From an uncultured Collinsella sp. (GTDB lineage Bacteria > Actinomycetota > Coriobacteriia > Coriobacteriales > Coriobacteriaceae), in contig CABUUD010000017.1 in the NCBI GenBank assembly GCA_902494585.1, positions 1-25,131 of the forward strand: a DNA stretch of 25,131 bases, written 5' to 3'. The translations under genes and the position numbers were made by a program. Below are positions 1 to 7,009 of this stretch, piece after piece. The notes under the pieces are model-generated. The model did no database searches, was not told the origin of the DNA, and was given only the letters and a program-made list of their open reading frames with translations. Position 1 is the first letter of the stretch, and each line of letters starts with the position of its first letter.

Positions 1-1
1 C

Positions 2-964
2 CCGCTGCTTTCCGCCCTGTCTCGCCCACTGCTCGCCAAGAAGCTTGTCGAGGTCGCTCACGAGTTTGGCGCGACCTACGTCGCACACGGCTGCACCGGC
101 AAGGGTAACGACCAGGTCCGTTTTGAGGCTGCCGTCAAGGCCCTCGACCCCGAGCTTAAGGTCATCGCCCCGGTTCGCGAGTGGGATCTGAAGTGCCGTC
201 CCGACGAGGTCGCCTATGCCCACGCCCACAACGTGCCGGTTCCCGAGGGTGCCAACGACAACCCCTATTCCATCGACGACAACCTGTGGGGTCGTGCCAT
301 TGAGTGCGGCCACCTGGAGGATCCCTGGAACGAGCCGCTCGACGACGCCTGGGTTATGACCAAGAATCCCGAGGACACGCCCGATACCCCGACGTATACC
401 GAGATTGAGTTTGAGGCCGGCAAGCCCGTCGCCGTCGACGGTAAGAAGATGAAGCTCTCTGAGATCGTCATCGCGCTCAACAAGATCTCCGGCGACAACG
501 GCTTTGGCCGTCTCGACCTGGTCGAGGATCGTCTGGTGGGCCTCAAGAGCCGCGAGTGCTACGAGGTTCCCGGCGCCCTGACGCTCATTACCGCCCACAA
601 GGCGCTCGAGGACATCTGCGTCGAGGGTGACCTGCTCAAGACCAAGATCAAGCTCGAGCAGGATTGGGCCACCGCCGTATACAACGGCCAGTGGTACAGC
701 CCGCTCAAGAACGCGCTCGATGCCTTTATGGCCGATACCCAGAAGTTCGTGACCGGCACCGTCCGCCTGAAGTTCTTTAAGGGCAACTGTCATGTCGTCG
801 GCCGCAAGAGCCCGTTTAGCCTGTATGACTACGGTCTGGCTACCTACGACCGCGACACCACGTTTGACGAGAAGGCCAGCGCCGGCTTTATCGAGATCGA
901 TACGCTGTCGCTCAAGACGTGGGCAAAGGTCCAGGGTCCCAGCTCTGCTGCCGCTCAGGCTTAA
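2..964 (+). CDS. argG: Argininosuccinate synthase, C-terminal part (5' end outside window)
   Basis: Joins citrulline and aspartate using ATP to make argininosuccinate, the penultimate step of arginine synthesis, in the cytosol. The reading frame is open from base 2 and ends at TAA 962-964, leaving about 320 residues. A full family member has roughly 400, so about 80 N-terminal residues with the ATP-binding P-loop lie off the window. Visible family motifs are the AHGCTGKGNDQVRFE block (about residues 27-41 of the visible part), the VIAPVREW segment and the EGANDNPYSIDDN block, all typical of the substrate-binding synthetase domain. argH follows on the same strand, so the two last arginine steps are neighbours. 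A GC-rich hairpin at 1118-1147 and about 520 bases separate them, so they may be separate transcripts. Identity is secure; only the start is missing. Confidence 0.96.
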   Translation, partial: PLLSALSRPLLAKKLVEVAHEFGATYVAHGCTGKGNDQVRFEAAVKALDPELKVIAPVREWDLKCRPDEVAYAHAHNVPVPEGANDNPYSIDDNLWGRAIECGHLEDPWNEPLDDAWVMTKNPEDTPDTPTYTEIEFEAGKPVAVDGKKMKLSEIVIALNKISGDNGFGRLDLVEDRLVGLKSRECYEVPGALTLITAHKALEDICVEGDLLKTKIKLEQDWATAVYNGQWYSPLKNALDAFMADTQKFVTGTVRLKFFKGNCHVVGRKSPFSLYDYGLATYDRDTTFDEKASAGFIEIDTLSLKTWAKVQGPSSAAAQA

Positions 965-1117
965 GTCTTCCTTCCCTTGGTATCCGCGCGGCCCATCCGC
1001 GTGATACAAAACGGGCGCACGGGGTCCCTACCTTTCGTTATGCTTGCTGACACTTCTTAACATCGGTGGCCCCTACGTTCCGCCCGCATATATGATGCCG
1101 CGACTGCGGCTGAGTCC

Positions 1118-1155
1118 GAGCCCCGCCGGGGTTGTCCGGCGGGGCTCCTTCTATC
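1118..1155 (+). terminator. GC-rich hairpin, probable terminator after argG
   Basis: GAGCCCCGCCGG (1118-1129) pairs perfectly with CCGGCGGGGCTC (1136-1147) around a 6-base loop. The following bases (CTTCTATC) are only moderately T-rich, so it could instead be an attenuator or a boundary structure. It lies about 150 bases past the argG stop and about 50 bases before a small ORF. Confidence 0.5.
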
Positions 1156-1195
1156 AATTTGGCGGCTCTGCACCTATATATGAGGAGTATCCATT

Positions 1196-1366
1196 ATGTT
1201 CAATGCTATCGCGCATGCTTTACTTGCCCTCGTGCCTGAGCTCGATGCTGCAAAGGTCGAGGACGTCCCTATGAGCCTGAAGGCTTGGATCGATGGTTCG
1301 CAGGGCAACATCCGGAGGGAGACGTTGGGTGCCAAGTGCATGGTGCGTCACTTCTTTGCAAATTAG
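1196..1366 (+). CDS. Hypothetical small protein, 56 residues
   Basis: An ATG at 1196 is preceded by GAGGAG at 1182-1187 with an 8-base gap, a good ribosome binding site, and the frame runs to TAG 1364-1366. The product starts MFNAIAHALLALVPELDAA, a mildly amphipathic helix, and ends in a basic, Cys- and His-containing tail (GAKCMVRHFFAN). I do not recognise the family. There is no transmembrane segment or signal peptide. It sits between argG and argH, downstream of a strong hairpin, so it could be a genuine small protein, a translated leader of argH, or a decayed gene end. The ribosome binding site is the main support. Confidence 0.4.
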   Translation: MFNAIAHALLALVPELDAAKVEDVPMSLKAWIDGSQGNIRRETLGAKCMVRHFFAN

Positions 1367-1484
1367 CTATATGGCCTCGCGCACGGTGGGGAATATGCAA
1401 AACTAGCGGTTGAAAAATCGCTTTAGCGATATGGCGCATTGCTTTGGGCGCTTGTTTTGGTATTTGGAGAAAGGAGACGGTTCC

Positions 1485-2915
1485 ATGGCTCTTTGGGGCG
1501 GTCGTTTTGAGGCGGGCGTGGCCGAGGTCACGCAGGAGTTTGGCGCGTCGCTGCCGGTCGACAAACATCTCTATAAGCAGGATATCGCCGGCTCTAAGGC
1601 GCATGCCAAGATGCTGGCGGCCCAGGGCATCATCAGTGCCGAGGACGAGCAGGCGATTGCCGAGGGCCTGACTGGAATCGAACAGGATATCGATGCCGGC
1701 AACTTTACCTTCGACATCAACGACGAGGACATTCATATGTCCATCGAGAGCGAGCTGACGCGTCGCATCGGCGAGGCTGGCAAGCGCTTGCATACCGGGC
1801 GTTCGCGCAACGACCAGGTGGCGACCGATACGCGCCTGGGCGTCAAGGCGCTGGCCAAGGAGCTCATGGAGGCCAATCTTGAGCTGCGCCACGTGCTGGT
1901 GGATGCGGCCAAGAAGTACGACAAGGTGATTCTGCCGGGCTACACGCACATGCAGCACGCTCAGCCCGTGCTGCTGTCGCATCATCTGCTGGCGTATTCC
2001 TGGATGTTCGCGCGCGACTTTACGCGCCTGAAGGCCGCCTTTGATGCCGCCGACAACTGCCCGCTGGGTGCTGCCGCGCTTGCCGGTACGAGCTATCCGC
2101 TCGATCGCCAGATGACGGCTGCTGAACTTGGCTTTGCGGGCGTGATTCCCAACTCGCTCGATGCGGTTTCCGACCGTGATTTCCTGCTCGATCTGCATTA
2201 CGCCGGCTCCGTCATGGCGATGCACCTGTCGCGTCTTTCCGAGGAGATCGTGCTGTGGTCGAGCTCCGAATTTGGCTTTATCACGCTCTCAGACTCCTAC
2301 TCCACCGGCTCGTCCATCATGCCGCAGAAGAAGAACCCCGACTTTGCCGAGCTTATCCGCGGCAAGAGTGGCCGAGTCTATGGCAACCTGGTGCAGCTGC
2401 TCGTGACCATGAAGGGCCTGCCGCTTGCTTATAACAAGGACTTGCAGGAGGACAAGGAGGGCGCGCTCGATACCGCTCACACGCTCATGCAGTGCCTGTC
2501 CGTTATGGCCGGTATGATTTCGACTTGGACCGTCAACGAGGATGCCATGGCGCGCGAGTGCGGCGTGGGGCACCTTGCCGCTACCGATGTTGCCGATTAC
2601 CTGGCCAAGCGTGGCCTGCCGTTCCGCGAGGCACATGCCGTGGTGGGCCATCTGGTCCTGATGTGCGAGAAGCGCGGCTGTAATCTTGAGGACCTGCCGT
2701 TTGAGGTGTTCCAGGAGGCAAGCCCGCTCTTTGAGCGCGACATTACCGAGGCGCTCGACATCCCGTCGATTGTCGCCGCGCGCACGACCGAGGGTGGCAC
2801 CGCCCCTGCCGCCGTTGCCGTGCAGCTGCAGCGTGCCGAGGCACAGCTCGTGGCCGACGAGGGCGTGTTTGGATCGCTAACCAAGGTCGTCGAGATGGGT
2901 CGCGGGGCAAAGTAG
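1485..2915 (+). CDS. argH: Argininosuccinate lyase
   Basis: Cleaves argininosuccinate to arginine and fumarate, the last step of arginine synthesis. The protein is 476 residues, normal for the fumarase/aspartase superfamily. Family motifs visible are TGRSRNDQ (about 104-111), GYTHMQHAQP (about 152-161) and the superfamily signature GSSIMPQKKNP (275-285), whose serine lies in the mobile catalytic loop. The ATG at 1485 is chosen because it gives the typical MALWGGRF start and has AAGGAG at 1471-1476, 8 bases upstream. The frame stays open upstream to 1410, but that extension has no family match. It follows argG on the same strand. A perfect hairpin terminator follows at 2967. I saw no clear arginine-repressor operator in the gap. 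Confidence 0.97.
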   Translation: MALWGGRFEAGVAEVTQEFGASLPVDKHLYKQDIAGSKAHAKMLAAQGIISAEDEQAIAEGLTGIEQDIDAGNFTFDINDEDIHMSIESELTRRIGEAGKRLHTGRSRNDQVATDTRLGVKALAKELMEANLELRHVLVDAAKKYDKVILPGYTHMQHAQPVLLSHHLLAYSWMFARDFTRLKAAFDAADNCPLGAAALAGTSYPLDRQMTAAELGFAGVIPNSLDAVSDRDFLLDLHYAGSVMAMHLSRLSEEIVLWSSSEFGFITLSDSYSTGSSIMPQKKNPDFAELIRGKSGRVYGNLVQLLVTMKGLPLAYNKDLQEDKEGALDTAHTLMQCLSVMAGMISTWTVNEDAMARECGVGHLAATDVADYLAKRGLPFREAHAVVGHLVLMCEKRGCNLEDLPFEVFQEASPLFERDITEALDIPSIVAARTTEGGTAPAAVAVQLQRAEAQLVADEGVFGSLTKVVEMGRGAK

Positions 2916-2966
2916 AGGTTTGGCTGAAGACGTATTGTCCATTTATTGATAAATCGTTTTCGCTTT

Positions 2967-3005
2967 ACGGGCGCCTACTGATGTAGGCGCCCGTATTTTG
3001 TTGCT
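2967..3005 (+). terminator. Intrinsic terminator of argH
   Basis: ACGGGCGCCTAC (2967-2978) and GTAGGCGCCCGT (2983-2994) form a perfect 12-bp stem with a TGAT loop, followed by ATTTTGTTG. It is about 50 bases after the argH stop. Confidence 0.85.
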
Positions 3006-3207
3006 ATGGGGGAGGGGCTTGTCGAGAACTTCTGTAGGACCTTTGGGCAGGTTGTGAAGGGGATACGTTCGCGGGCGGCAACCGACCGCCTGCTCTGTTC
3101 GATGTGGTCGATGAGCGGTCGGATGGTACTCTAATCGGGCTTCGAAACAGAAGTGACACATATGGAACGCTTTAATAAATTGCAGCGTTTCAAAAAACAG
3201 CTTTTTG
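3006..3207. other. Gene-free stretch between argH terminator and ndk promoter
   Basis: No convincing gene here. The minus-strand frame over 2943-3161 crosses the argH terminator and has no family features. One inverted repeat is visible: CCGACCGC (3082-3089) with GCGGTCGG (3115-3122), spaced by 25 bases. A weaker one is AACGCT/AGCGTT around 3165-3188. Both could be regulatory or chance. Confidence 0.4.
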
Positions 3208-3236
3208 TTTAACTGCAGCTAAAACTCTGTTACGAT
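3208..3236 (+). promoter_or_regulatory. Putative ndk promoter
   Basis: An extended -10 reads TGT-TACGAT (hexamer 3231-3236). A weak -35-like TTTAAC lies at 3208-3213 with a 17-base spacer. Transcription would start near 3243, leaving a leader of about 60 bases before ndk. Confidence 0.4.
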
Positions 3237-3300
3237 GCAGTCCAGGCGGGTGCCGGAATGGGACTTGGGCACGCGCGAACCTACTTGAAAGGCTACTTTT

Positions 3301-3705
3301 ATGGCTATCGAGAAGACCTTCATCATGATTAAGCCCGACGCCGTGCGCGACCGCAAGATCGGCGAGATCGTTGCTCGCATTGAGCGTAGCGGCCTTGTCA
3401 TCGAGCGCATGGAGATGACCACGCTCGAGCGCGCTACCGTCGAGGAGCACTACGCCCATCTGGCCGATAAGCCCTTCTTTGGCGGTCTCTGTGACTTTAT
3501 GACGAGCGGTCCGGTCGTCAAGATGGTCGTTTCCGGTCTCTCCGCTGTCTCCAAGATGCGCACCCTTATGGGCGCTACCAACCCGCTTGATGCTGCCCCC
3601 GGCACCATTCGCGGCGACTTCGCTGTCGATGTCAACGCCAACGTGATTCATGGCTCCGACTGCCTGGAGAACGCCGAGATCGAGATCAAGCGCTTCTTTG
3701 GCTAA
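3301..3705 (+). CDS. ndk: Nucleoside diphosphate kinase
   Basis: Moves the gamma phosphate from ATP to nucleoside diphosphates through a phosphohistidine, balancing NTP and dNTP pools in the cytosol. The protein is 134 residues, the usual size for this single-domain family. It begins with the conserved strand KTFIMIKPDAV (5-15) and carries the active-site block NVIHGSD near residues 114-120, with the catalytic histidine in it. The RGDFAVD segment just before is also typical. The ATG at 3301 has GAAAGG at 3287-3292 with an 8-base gap. It stands alone, with its own likely promoter and a strong terminator at 3745. Confidence 0.97.
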   Translation: MAIEKTFIMIKPDAVRDRKIGEIVARIERSGLVIERMEMTTLERATVEEHYAHLADKPFFGGLCDFMTSGPVVKMVVSGLSAVSKMRTLMGATNPLDAAPGTIRGDFAVDVNANVIHGSDCLENAEIEIKRFFG

Positions 3706-3744
3706 ACCAGCTTTGACTCCTTAAAGCTGTTAGCGTGTGGCTTT

Positions 3745-3780
3745 GGCGCCGCGGAACTCCATCCGCGGCGCCCTTTTTAT
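3745..3780 (+). terminator. Intrinsic terminator of ndk
   Basis: GGCGCCGCGGA (3745-3755) pairs with TCCGCGGCGCC (3762-3772) in a perfect 11-bp stem with a 6-base loop, followed by CTTTTTATT. Confidence 0.92.
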
Positions 3781-3783
3781 TCC

Positions 3784-3816
3784 AGTAGATTTTTGGTAAA
3801 CGCCTAGAAATCTACT
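3784..3816. repeat. Short AT-rich inverted repeat between two terminators
   Basis: AGTAGATTT (3784-3792) is the exact reverse complement of AAATCTACT (3808-3816). The stem can extend inward with G-U pairs to 13 bp around a 7-base loop. It sits in the 40 bases between the ndk terminator and the rpiB terminator, where neither gene needs it. Confidence 0.5.
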
Positions 3817-3820
3817 AAAG

Positions 3821-3855
3821 AGCCCCCGTCCGGATGTGTGTTCCGGGCGGGGGCT
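3821..3855 (-). terminator. Intrinsic terminator of rpiB
   Basis: Read on the minus strand, a 13-bp GC-rich stem (3843-3855 with 3821-3833, one G-U pair) is followed by CTTTAGTAG. It lies about 30 bases past the rpiB stop. Confidence 0.8.
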
Positions 3856-3882
3856 GGCGTTAGCGTATGGCTTTGTAGGTCT

Positions 3883-4350
3883 TTAGGCCTCGTCGACGAC
3901 CTTGAGTCCGCGCGTGTGGTCGATCTCGTTGAGGAGATTGACGCGACGCTCGTGGCGGCCGCCCTCAAACTCGGCGTCGAGCCACTCGTCGACGATCATC
4001 TTGGCGAGCTCAGAGCCCACGACGCGGGCACCAAAGGCGAGCACGTTGGTGTTGTTGTGCATTCGCGAGAGCTTGGCGCTGAAGGGCTCGGAGCACACGA
4101 CGGCGCGAACGCCCTCGACCTTGTTGGCAGCCAGGCTAATTCCGACACCGGTGCCGCAGATTAGGATGCCCAGGTCGACGTCGCCGTTGGCAACGGCCTT
4201 ACCCACCTTGTAGCCGGCGATGGGGTAGTCAAAGCTCTCGGAGGTGTCGGTGCCAAAGTTCACGACCTTGCAGCCGCGCTCCTTTAGGTGCTCGGAGATG
4301 ATGTTCTTGAGCTCGACGGCGGCGTGGTCGTTACCGATACCGATCTTCAT
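3883..4350 (-). CDS. rpiB: Ribose-5-phosphate isomerase B (RpiB/LacA/LacB family)
   Basis: Interconverts ribose 5-phosphate and ribulose 5-phosphate in the non-oxidative pentose phosphate pathway. The product is 155 residues, normal for the family. Visible features are the N-terminal NDHA (7-10), the catalytic cysteine loop ILICGTGVGIS (62-72, Cys65), the SRMHNNTNVL block with His98, and the GGRHERRV segment that binds phosphate. Members of this family also isomerise allose 6-phosphate or galactose 6-phosphate, so the sugar is not certain. The ATG (complement of 4348-4350) has AGAAAGGA just upstream. It is transcribed alone, and LacI-type operator-like repeats lie about 80-115 bases upstream. 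Confidence 0.9.
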   Translation of the reverse strand: MKIGIGNDHAAVELKNIISEHLKERGCKVVNFGTDTSESFDYPIAGYKVGKAVANGDVDLGILICGTGVGISLAANKVEGVRAVVCSEPFSAKLSRMHNNTNVLAFGARVVGSELAKMIVDEWLDAEFEGGRHERRVNLLNEIDHTRGLKVVDEA

Positions 4351-4410
4351 AGATGGTTCCTTTCTGGTCTGTGCGGCGCAAATGCTAAAGGTTTTACCGC
4401 GTTCGACTGC

Positions 4411-4463
4411 ATGATAGCGCGACTTTTGTGTAAACGCTCGGGCGTTTTTTGGTCAAACGCTTT
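4411..4463 (-). promoter_or_regulatory. Candidate rpiB promoter with LacI-type operator-like repeats
   Basis: On the minus strand TTGACC (complement of 4451-4456) could be a -35 with a weak TACACA -10 (4427-4432). A TATCAT hexamer (4411-4416) is an alternative -10 without a good -35. Over these lie AAACGC-TCGG-GCGTTT (4432-4447) and AAACGCTTT (4455-4463). Both have the central CG flanked by A and T tracts seen in LacI/CcpA-family operators. This suggests sugar-responsive control. Confidence 0.35.
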
Positions 4464-4545
4464 AGCATGCAACAAGACCGGCTTCTCATGAATAATTCCG
4501 CCAGTTTGCGCTTGAGCGCCGTCCGCCGGAACCGTGGTTGCGGTT

Positions 4546-4565
4546 TTTGATGCATTGTTATCAAA
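4546..4565 (+). promoter_or_regulatory. Inverted repeat upstream of the cysteine desulfidase-like gene
   Basis: TTTGAT (4546-4551) and ATCAAA (4560-4565) are separated by 8 bases, ending 54 bases before the ATG. A weak -35 TTGCGG (4538-4543) and TCAAAT (4561-4566) at 17-base spacing overlap it, so the repeat could be an operator over the promoter. Confidence 0.3.
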
Positions 4566-4619
4566 TAAAAGAGCTAACTATTTTGAGAGCCCAGTCCGTT
4601 ATACAAGTAGGAGATACCT

Positions 4620-5939
4620 ATGCCTGCCGATTCCCTTCGTGATACCGCGTTTTGCGATGTTTTGAACCGCGAGCTTGTCTGTGCGCTCGGCTGCACCGAG
4701 CCCATCGCCGTTGCCTATGCAGCGGCGCTGGCGAGCCAGACGCTCGGTTGCGAACCCGATCATATGGATGTTGCCTGCTCGGGCAACATCATCAAGAACG
4801 TCAAGAGCGTGACCGTGCCCAACTCGGGCGGAATGCATGGCATCGAAGCCGCGGCTGTGCTGGGTGCCGTGGGCGGCGACGCCAAGAGCGCGCTCGAGGT
4901 GCTCGAGAGCGTTGACGATGAAGACCGTGCTCGCGTGACCGAGCTCCTCGCCGACGCCGGCTACTGCGATGTGTCGCTTGTCGAGGGTGTGCCCAACCTC
5001 TACATCAAGGTGACTGCCACGGCCGGAGGCCATACCGCGGTCGTCGAGATTACCGACCACCACACCAACGTCACATGCCATACGCTCGACGGTATTCCGG
5101 TATGCGGCAAGTCGGCGGGGGAGTGTGCCGCCTGCGCAGAGCGCGTGGTGGCCGAGCGCGCGGCAGATAGCGCCGACACGCCCATGTCGATTGAGTCCAT
5201 CATCGACTTTATCGAAGACGGCGACATCGATGACGCTCGCGCTGCCGTTGAGCGTCAGATTGAGCTGAACGGTGCAATCAGTGCCGAGGGCCTGGCGCAC
5301 GCTTGGGGTGCCGAGGTGGGCCGTACGCTGCTGGGCGCTCGTGCCGATGACGTCGCCTGTCGTGCCCGTGCCCGTGCAGCTGCCGGGTCCGACGCCCGCA
5401 TGAACGGCTGTGCGCTGCCGGTCGCCATTGTGTGCGGCTCGGGTAATCAGGGCATTACCTGTGCACTGCCCGTTATGGAGTATGCCGAGTACCTGCGCTG
5501 CGACCACGATCGCCTGGTGCGCGCCGTGATGCTGTCAGATCTTATCGCCGTGCATATCAAGAGCTATATCGGTGCACTCTCGGCGTTTTGCGGTGCTATT
5601 TGCGCCGCATGCGGTGCCGGTGCCGCGATTACCTGGCTGTGTGGTGGCACGCGCGAGCAGATCGGTGCGACGGTCTCGAACACGCTCGGTAACGTGGGCG
5701 GCATCGTGTGCGATGGCGCTAAGGCAAGCTGTGCCGCCAAGATTTCCGCTGCCGTCGATGCGGCGATTCTGGGCCACGATATGGCCATGCAAGGCCGTGG
5801 CTTCCGTGCCGGTGAGGGCCTGATTCAGGATACCGTCGAGCAGACGATCGCCAGCATGGGCTATGTGGGCCGTGTGGGCATGAAAGATACCGACGTCGAG
5901 ATCCTCAACATCATGATCGGCAAAACCCAAGTGTGCTAG
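4620..5939 (+). CDS. L-cysteine desulfidase / serine dehydratase-alpha family Fe-S lyase (CyuA/YhaM-like)
   Basis: The 439-residue protein belongs to the family that includes E. coli CyuA (YhaM) and archaeal L-cysteine desulfidase. These enzymes use a [4Fe-4S] cluster to split cysteine, or a related amino acid such as serine, into pyruvate, ammonia and sulfide or water. Family blocks are ALGCTEPIAVAYAAA (22-36), GSGNQGITC (273-281) and CDGAKASCA (about 364-372). Cysteines in these blocks are the likely cluster ligands. The ATG at 4620 has GTAGGAG upstream. The gene stands alone behind a 270-base divergent gap with rpiB and ends tail-to-tail with the HAD gene. Cysteine rather than serine is inferred from the single-chain architecture. 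Confidence 0.85.
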   Translation: MPADSLRDTAFCDVLNRELVCALGCTEPIAVAYAAALASQTLGCEPDHMDVACSGNIIKNVKSVTVPNSGGMHGIEAAAVLGAVGGDAKSALEVLESVDDEDRARVTELLADAGYCDVSLVEGVPNLYIKVTATAGGHTAVVEITDHHTNVTCHTLDGIPVCGKSAGECAACAERVVAERAADSADTPMSIESIIDFIEDGDIDDARAAVERQIELNGAISAEGLAHAWGAEVGRTLLGARADDVACRARARAAAGSDARMNGCALPVAIVCGSGNQGITCALPVMEYAEYLRCDHDRLVRAVMLSDLIAVHIKSYIGALSAFCGAICAACGAGAAITWLCGGTREQIGATVSNTLGNVGGIVCDGAKASCAAKISAAVDAAILGHDMAMQGRGFRAGEGLIQDTVEQTIASMGYVGRVGMKDTDVEILNIMIGKTQVC

Positions 5940-6694
5940 GACAGTTCGTCGGCTATTTGGTGCTCGTAGAAGGCTTCGATTACGGCGTTAAAGTCGCGGG
6001 CGAAGCCTTCCATGGTTCCGTGCCAGGTGGCTCGGCCGGGTTTTCCCTGGCCAACATAGGCGGTCTGAATGCCGCAGGCGGGGCTGGGGAAGTCGCGCCT
6101 GGGATCGTTGCCCACCATAAGGACCTCGTGCGGCTCGAGTCCCATCACCTGAAGCTGCTCTAGATAGTAGGTGGCATCGGGCTTGCAGCGGGTGGTGTTC
6201 CCCATGTGCGTGACGAGTTCAAAGGGGGCGTCGGCCAGGTCGCCCCAACCCATGCGGCACTCGATAGCCCCCTGGGGAAAGCTGGGGTTGGTAAAGAGCG
6301 CGCAACGCAGTCCTGCGTCCTGTACGGCCTGGAGAGCGGCGTGTGCGCCCGGCATGGCGTGGGCGTTAATGACATCGTCGTTCTTGTATGGAAGAATTTC
6401 GCGGTCGTAGTAGGTAAACGCCTCGTAGATAAGGGGATCGGAGAGGCAGATGCCGCATCGGCGCTCGACCTCGGTGCGGTAAAACTCAAGATTGGTGCGG
6501 TTGTCCGTGCCGCTGCGGCGATTGGCATTGAGATCGACCAGGATGGTGCCGAGGCGCGCCATCGTGCCACCGCGGCTGCGGCGCCCGATATCCGCGAGCA
6601 TCGACGAGACATCCTTAAAATAGCGAAGGATGAACGCGTTAAGGTTGATGCTAAGAAGCGTCTCGTCCATATCGAAAACGACTGCTTTGAGCAC
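5936..6694 (-). CDS. HAD-superfamily hydrolase (phosphatase-like)
   Basis: A 252-residue cytosolic HAD protein. Motif I is FDMDET (7-12, with the nucleophile Asp8 and acid/base Asp10), motif II is FTNPS (about 134-138), motif III lysine is Lys171 in RCKPDATYY, and motif IV is GNDPRRDF (195-202). The helical cap between motifs I and II (about 15-110) is typical of subclass I phosphatases. The substrate cannot be named from sequence. The start is GTG (complement of 6692-6694), chosen because AGAAAGG lies 7 bases upstream and it puts motif I at the normal distance from the N terminus. The stop overlaps the stop of the convergent desulfidase-like gene, and no terminator hairpin lies between them. 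Confidence 0.88.
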   Translation of the reverse strand: MLKAVVFDMDETLLSINLNAFILRYFKDVSSMLADIGRRSRGGTMARLGTILVDLNANRRSGTDNRTNLEFYRTEVERRCGICLSDPLIYEAFTYYDREILPYKNDDVINAHAMPGAHAALQAVQDAGLRCALFTNPSFPQGAIECRMGWGDLADAPFELVTHMGNTTRCKPDATYYLEQLQVMGLEPHEVLMVGNDPRRDFPSPACGIQTAYVGQGKPGRATWHGTMEGFARDFNAVIEAFYEHQIADELS

Positions 6695-6783
6695 GCGGGC
6701 ACCTTTCTCGAAAAATCGTTCCAGAATCGTTGGCTCCGGATACTTTACCGCAAAGCCGTATGCCTAACTGCCTATCGTCAACA

Positions 6784-6868
6784 TATGGAGACGGTCGTCC
6801 ACAAGATTGCGAAAAAGTCTCCATACGAGTAAAAAATCGCAGTTCACGCTTGAAATCGAAATGATTTC
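6784..6868. promoter_or_regulatory. Divergent intergenic region (HAD gene / rpsA) with two inverted repeats
   Basis: TATGGAGAC (6784-6792) and GTCTCCATA (6817-6825) form a perfect 9-bp inverted repeat with a 24-base spacer. GAAATC (6852-6857) and GATTTC (6863-6868) form a second one with a 5-base spacer. The whole 6695-7009 gap must hold promoters for both genes. I could not pick a convincing -35/-10 pair. Confidence 0.35.
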
Positions 6869-7009
6869 CCCGTAACCTATACGAACGTGATTGCATAAGC
6901 GTCACATTAGTATCTGTCGGCTCCCGAGTGTTCCTAAACGTTGTGTGCTTGTCGCACCCTTCTGTAGGTCCTAGCAATCGGGGCCCCGTAGTTCGAAAGG
7001 GGTCCACCT

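Noticed and set aside
2943..3161. A 72-residue minus-strand ORF after argH
   Set aside because: It overlaps the argH terminator, lacks a ribosome site and shows no protein-like features.
3165..3211. A 16-codon ORF just upstream of ndk
   Set aside because: It has no ribosome site and overlaps the likely ndk promoter.
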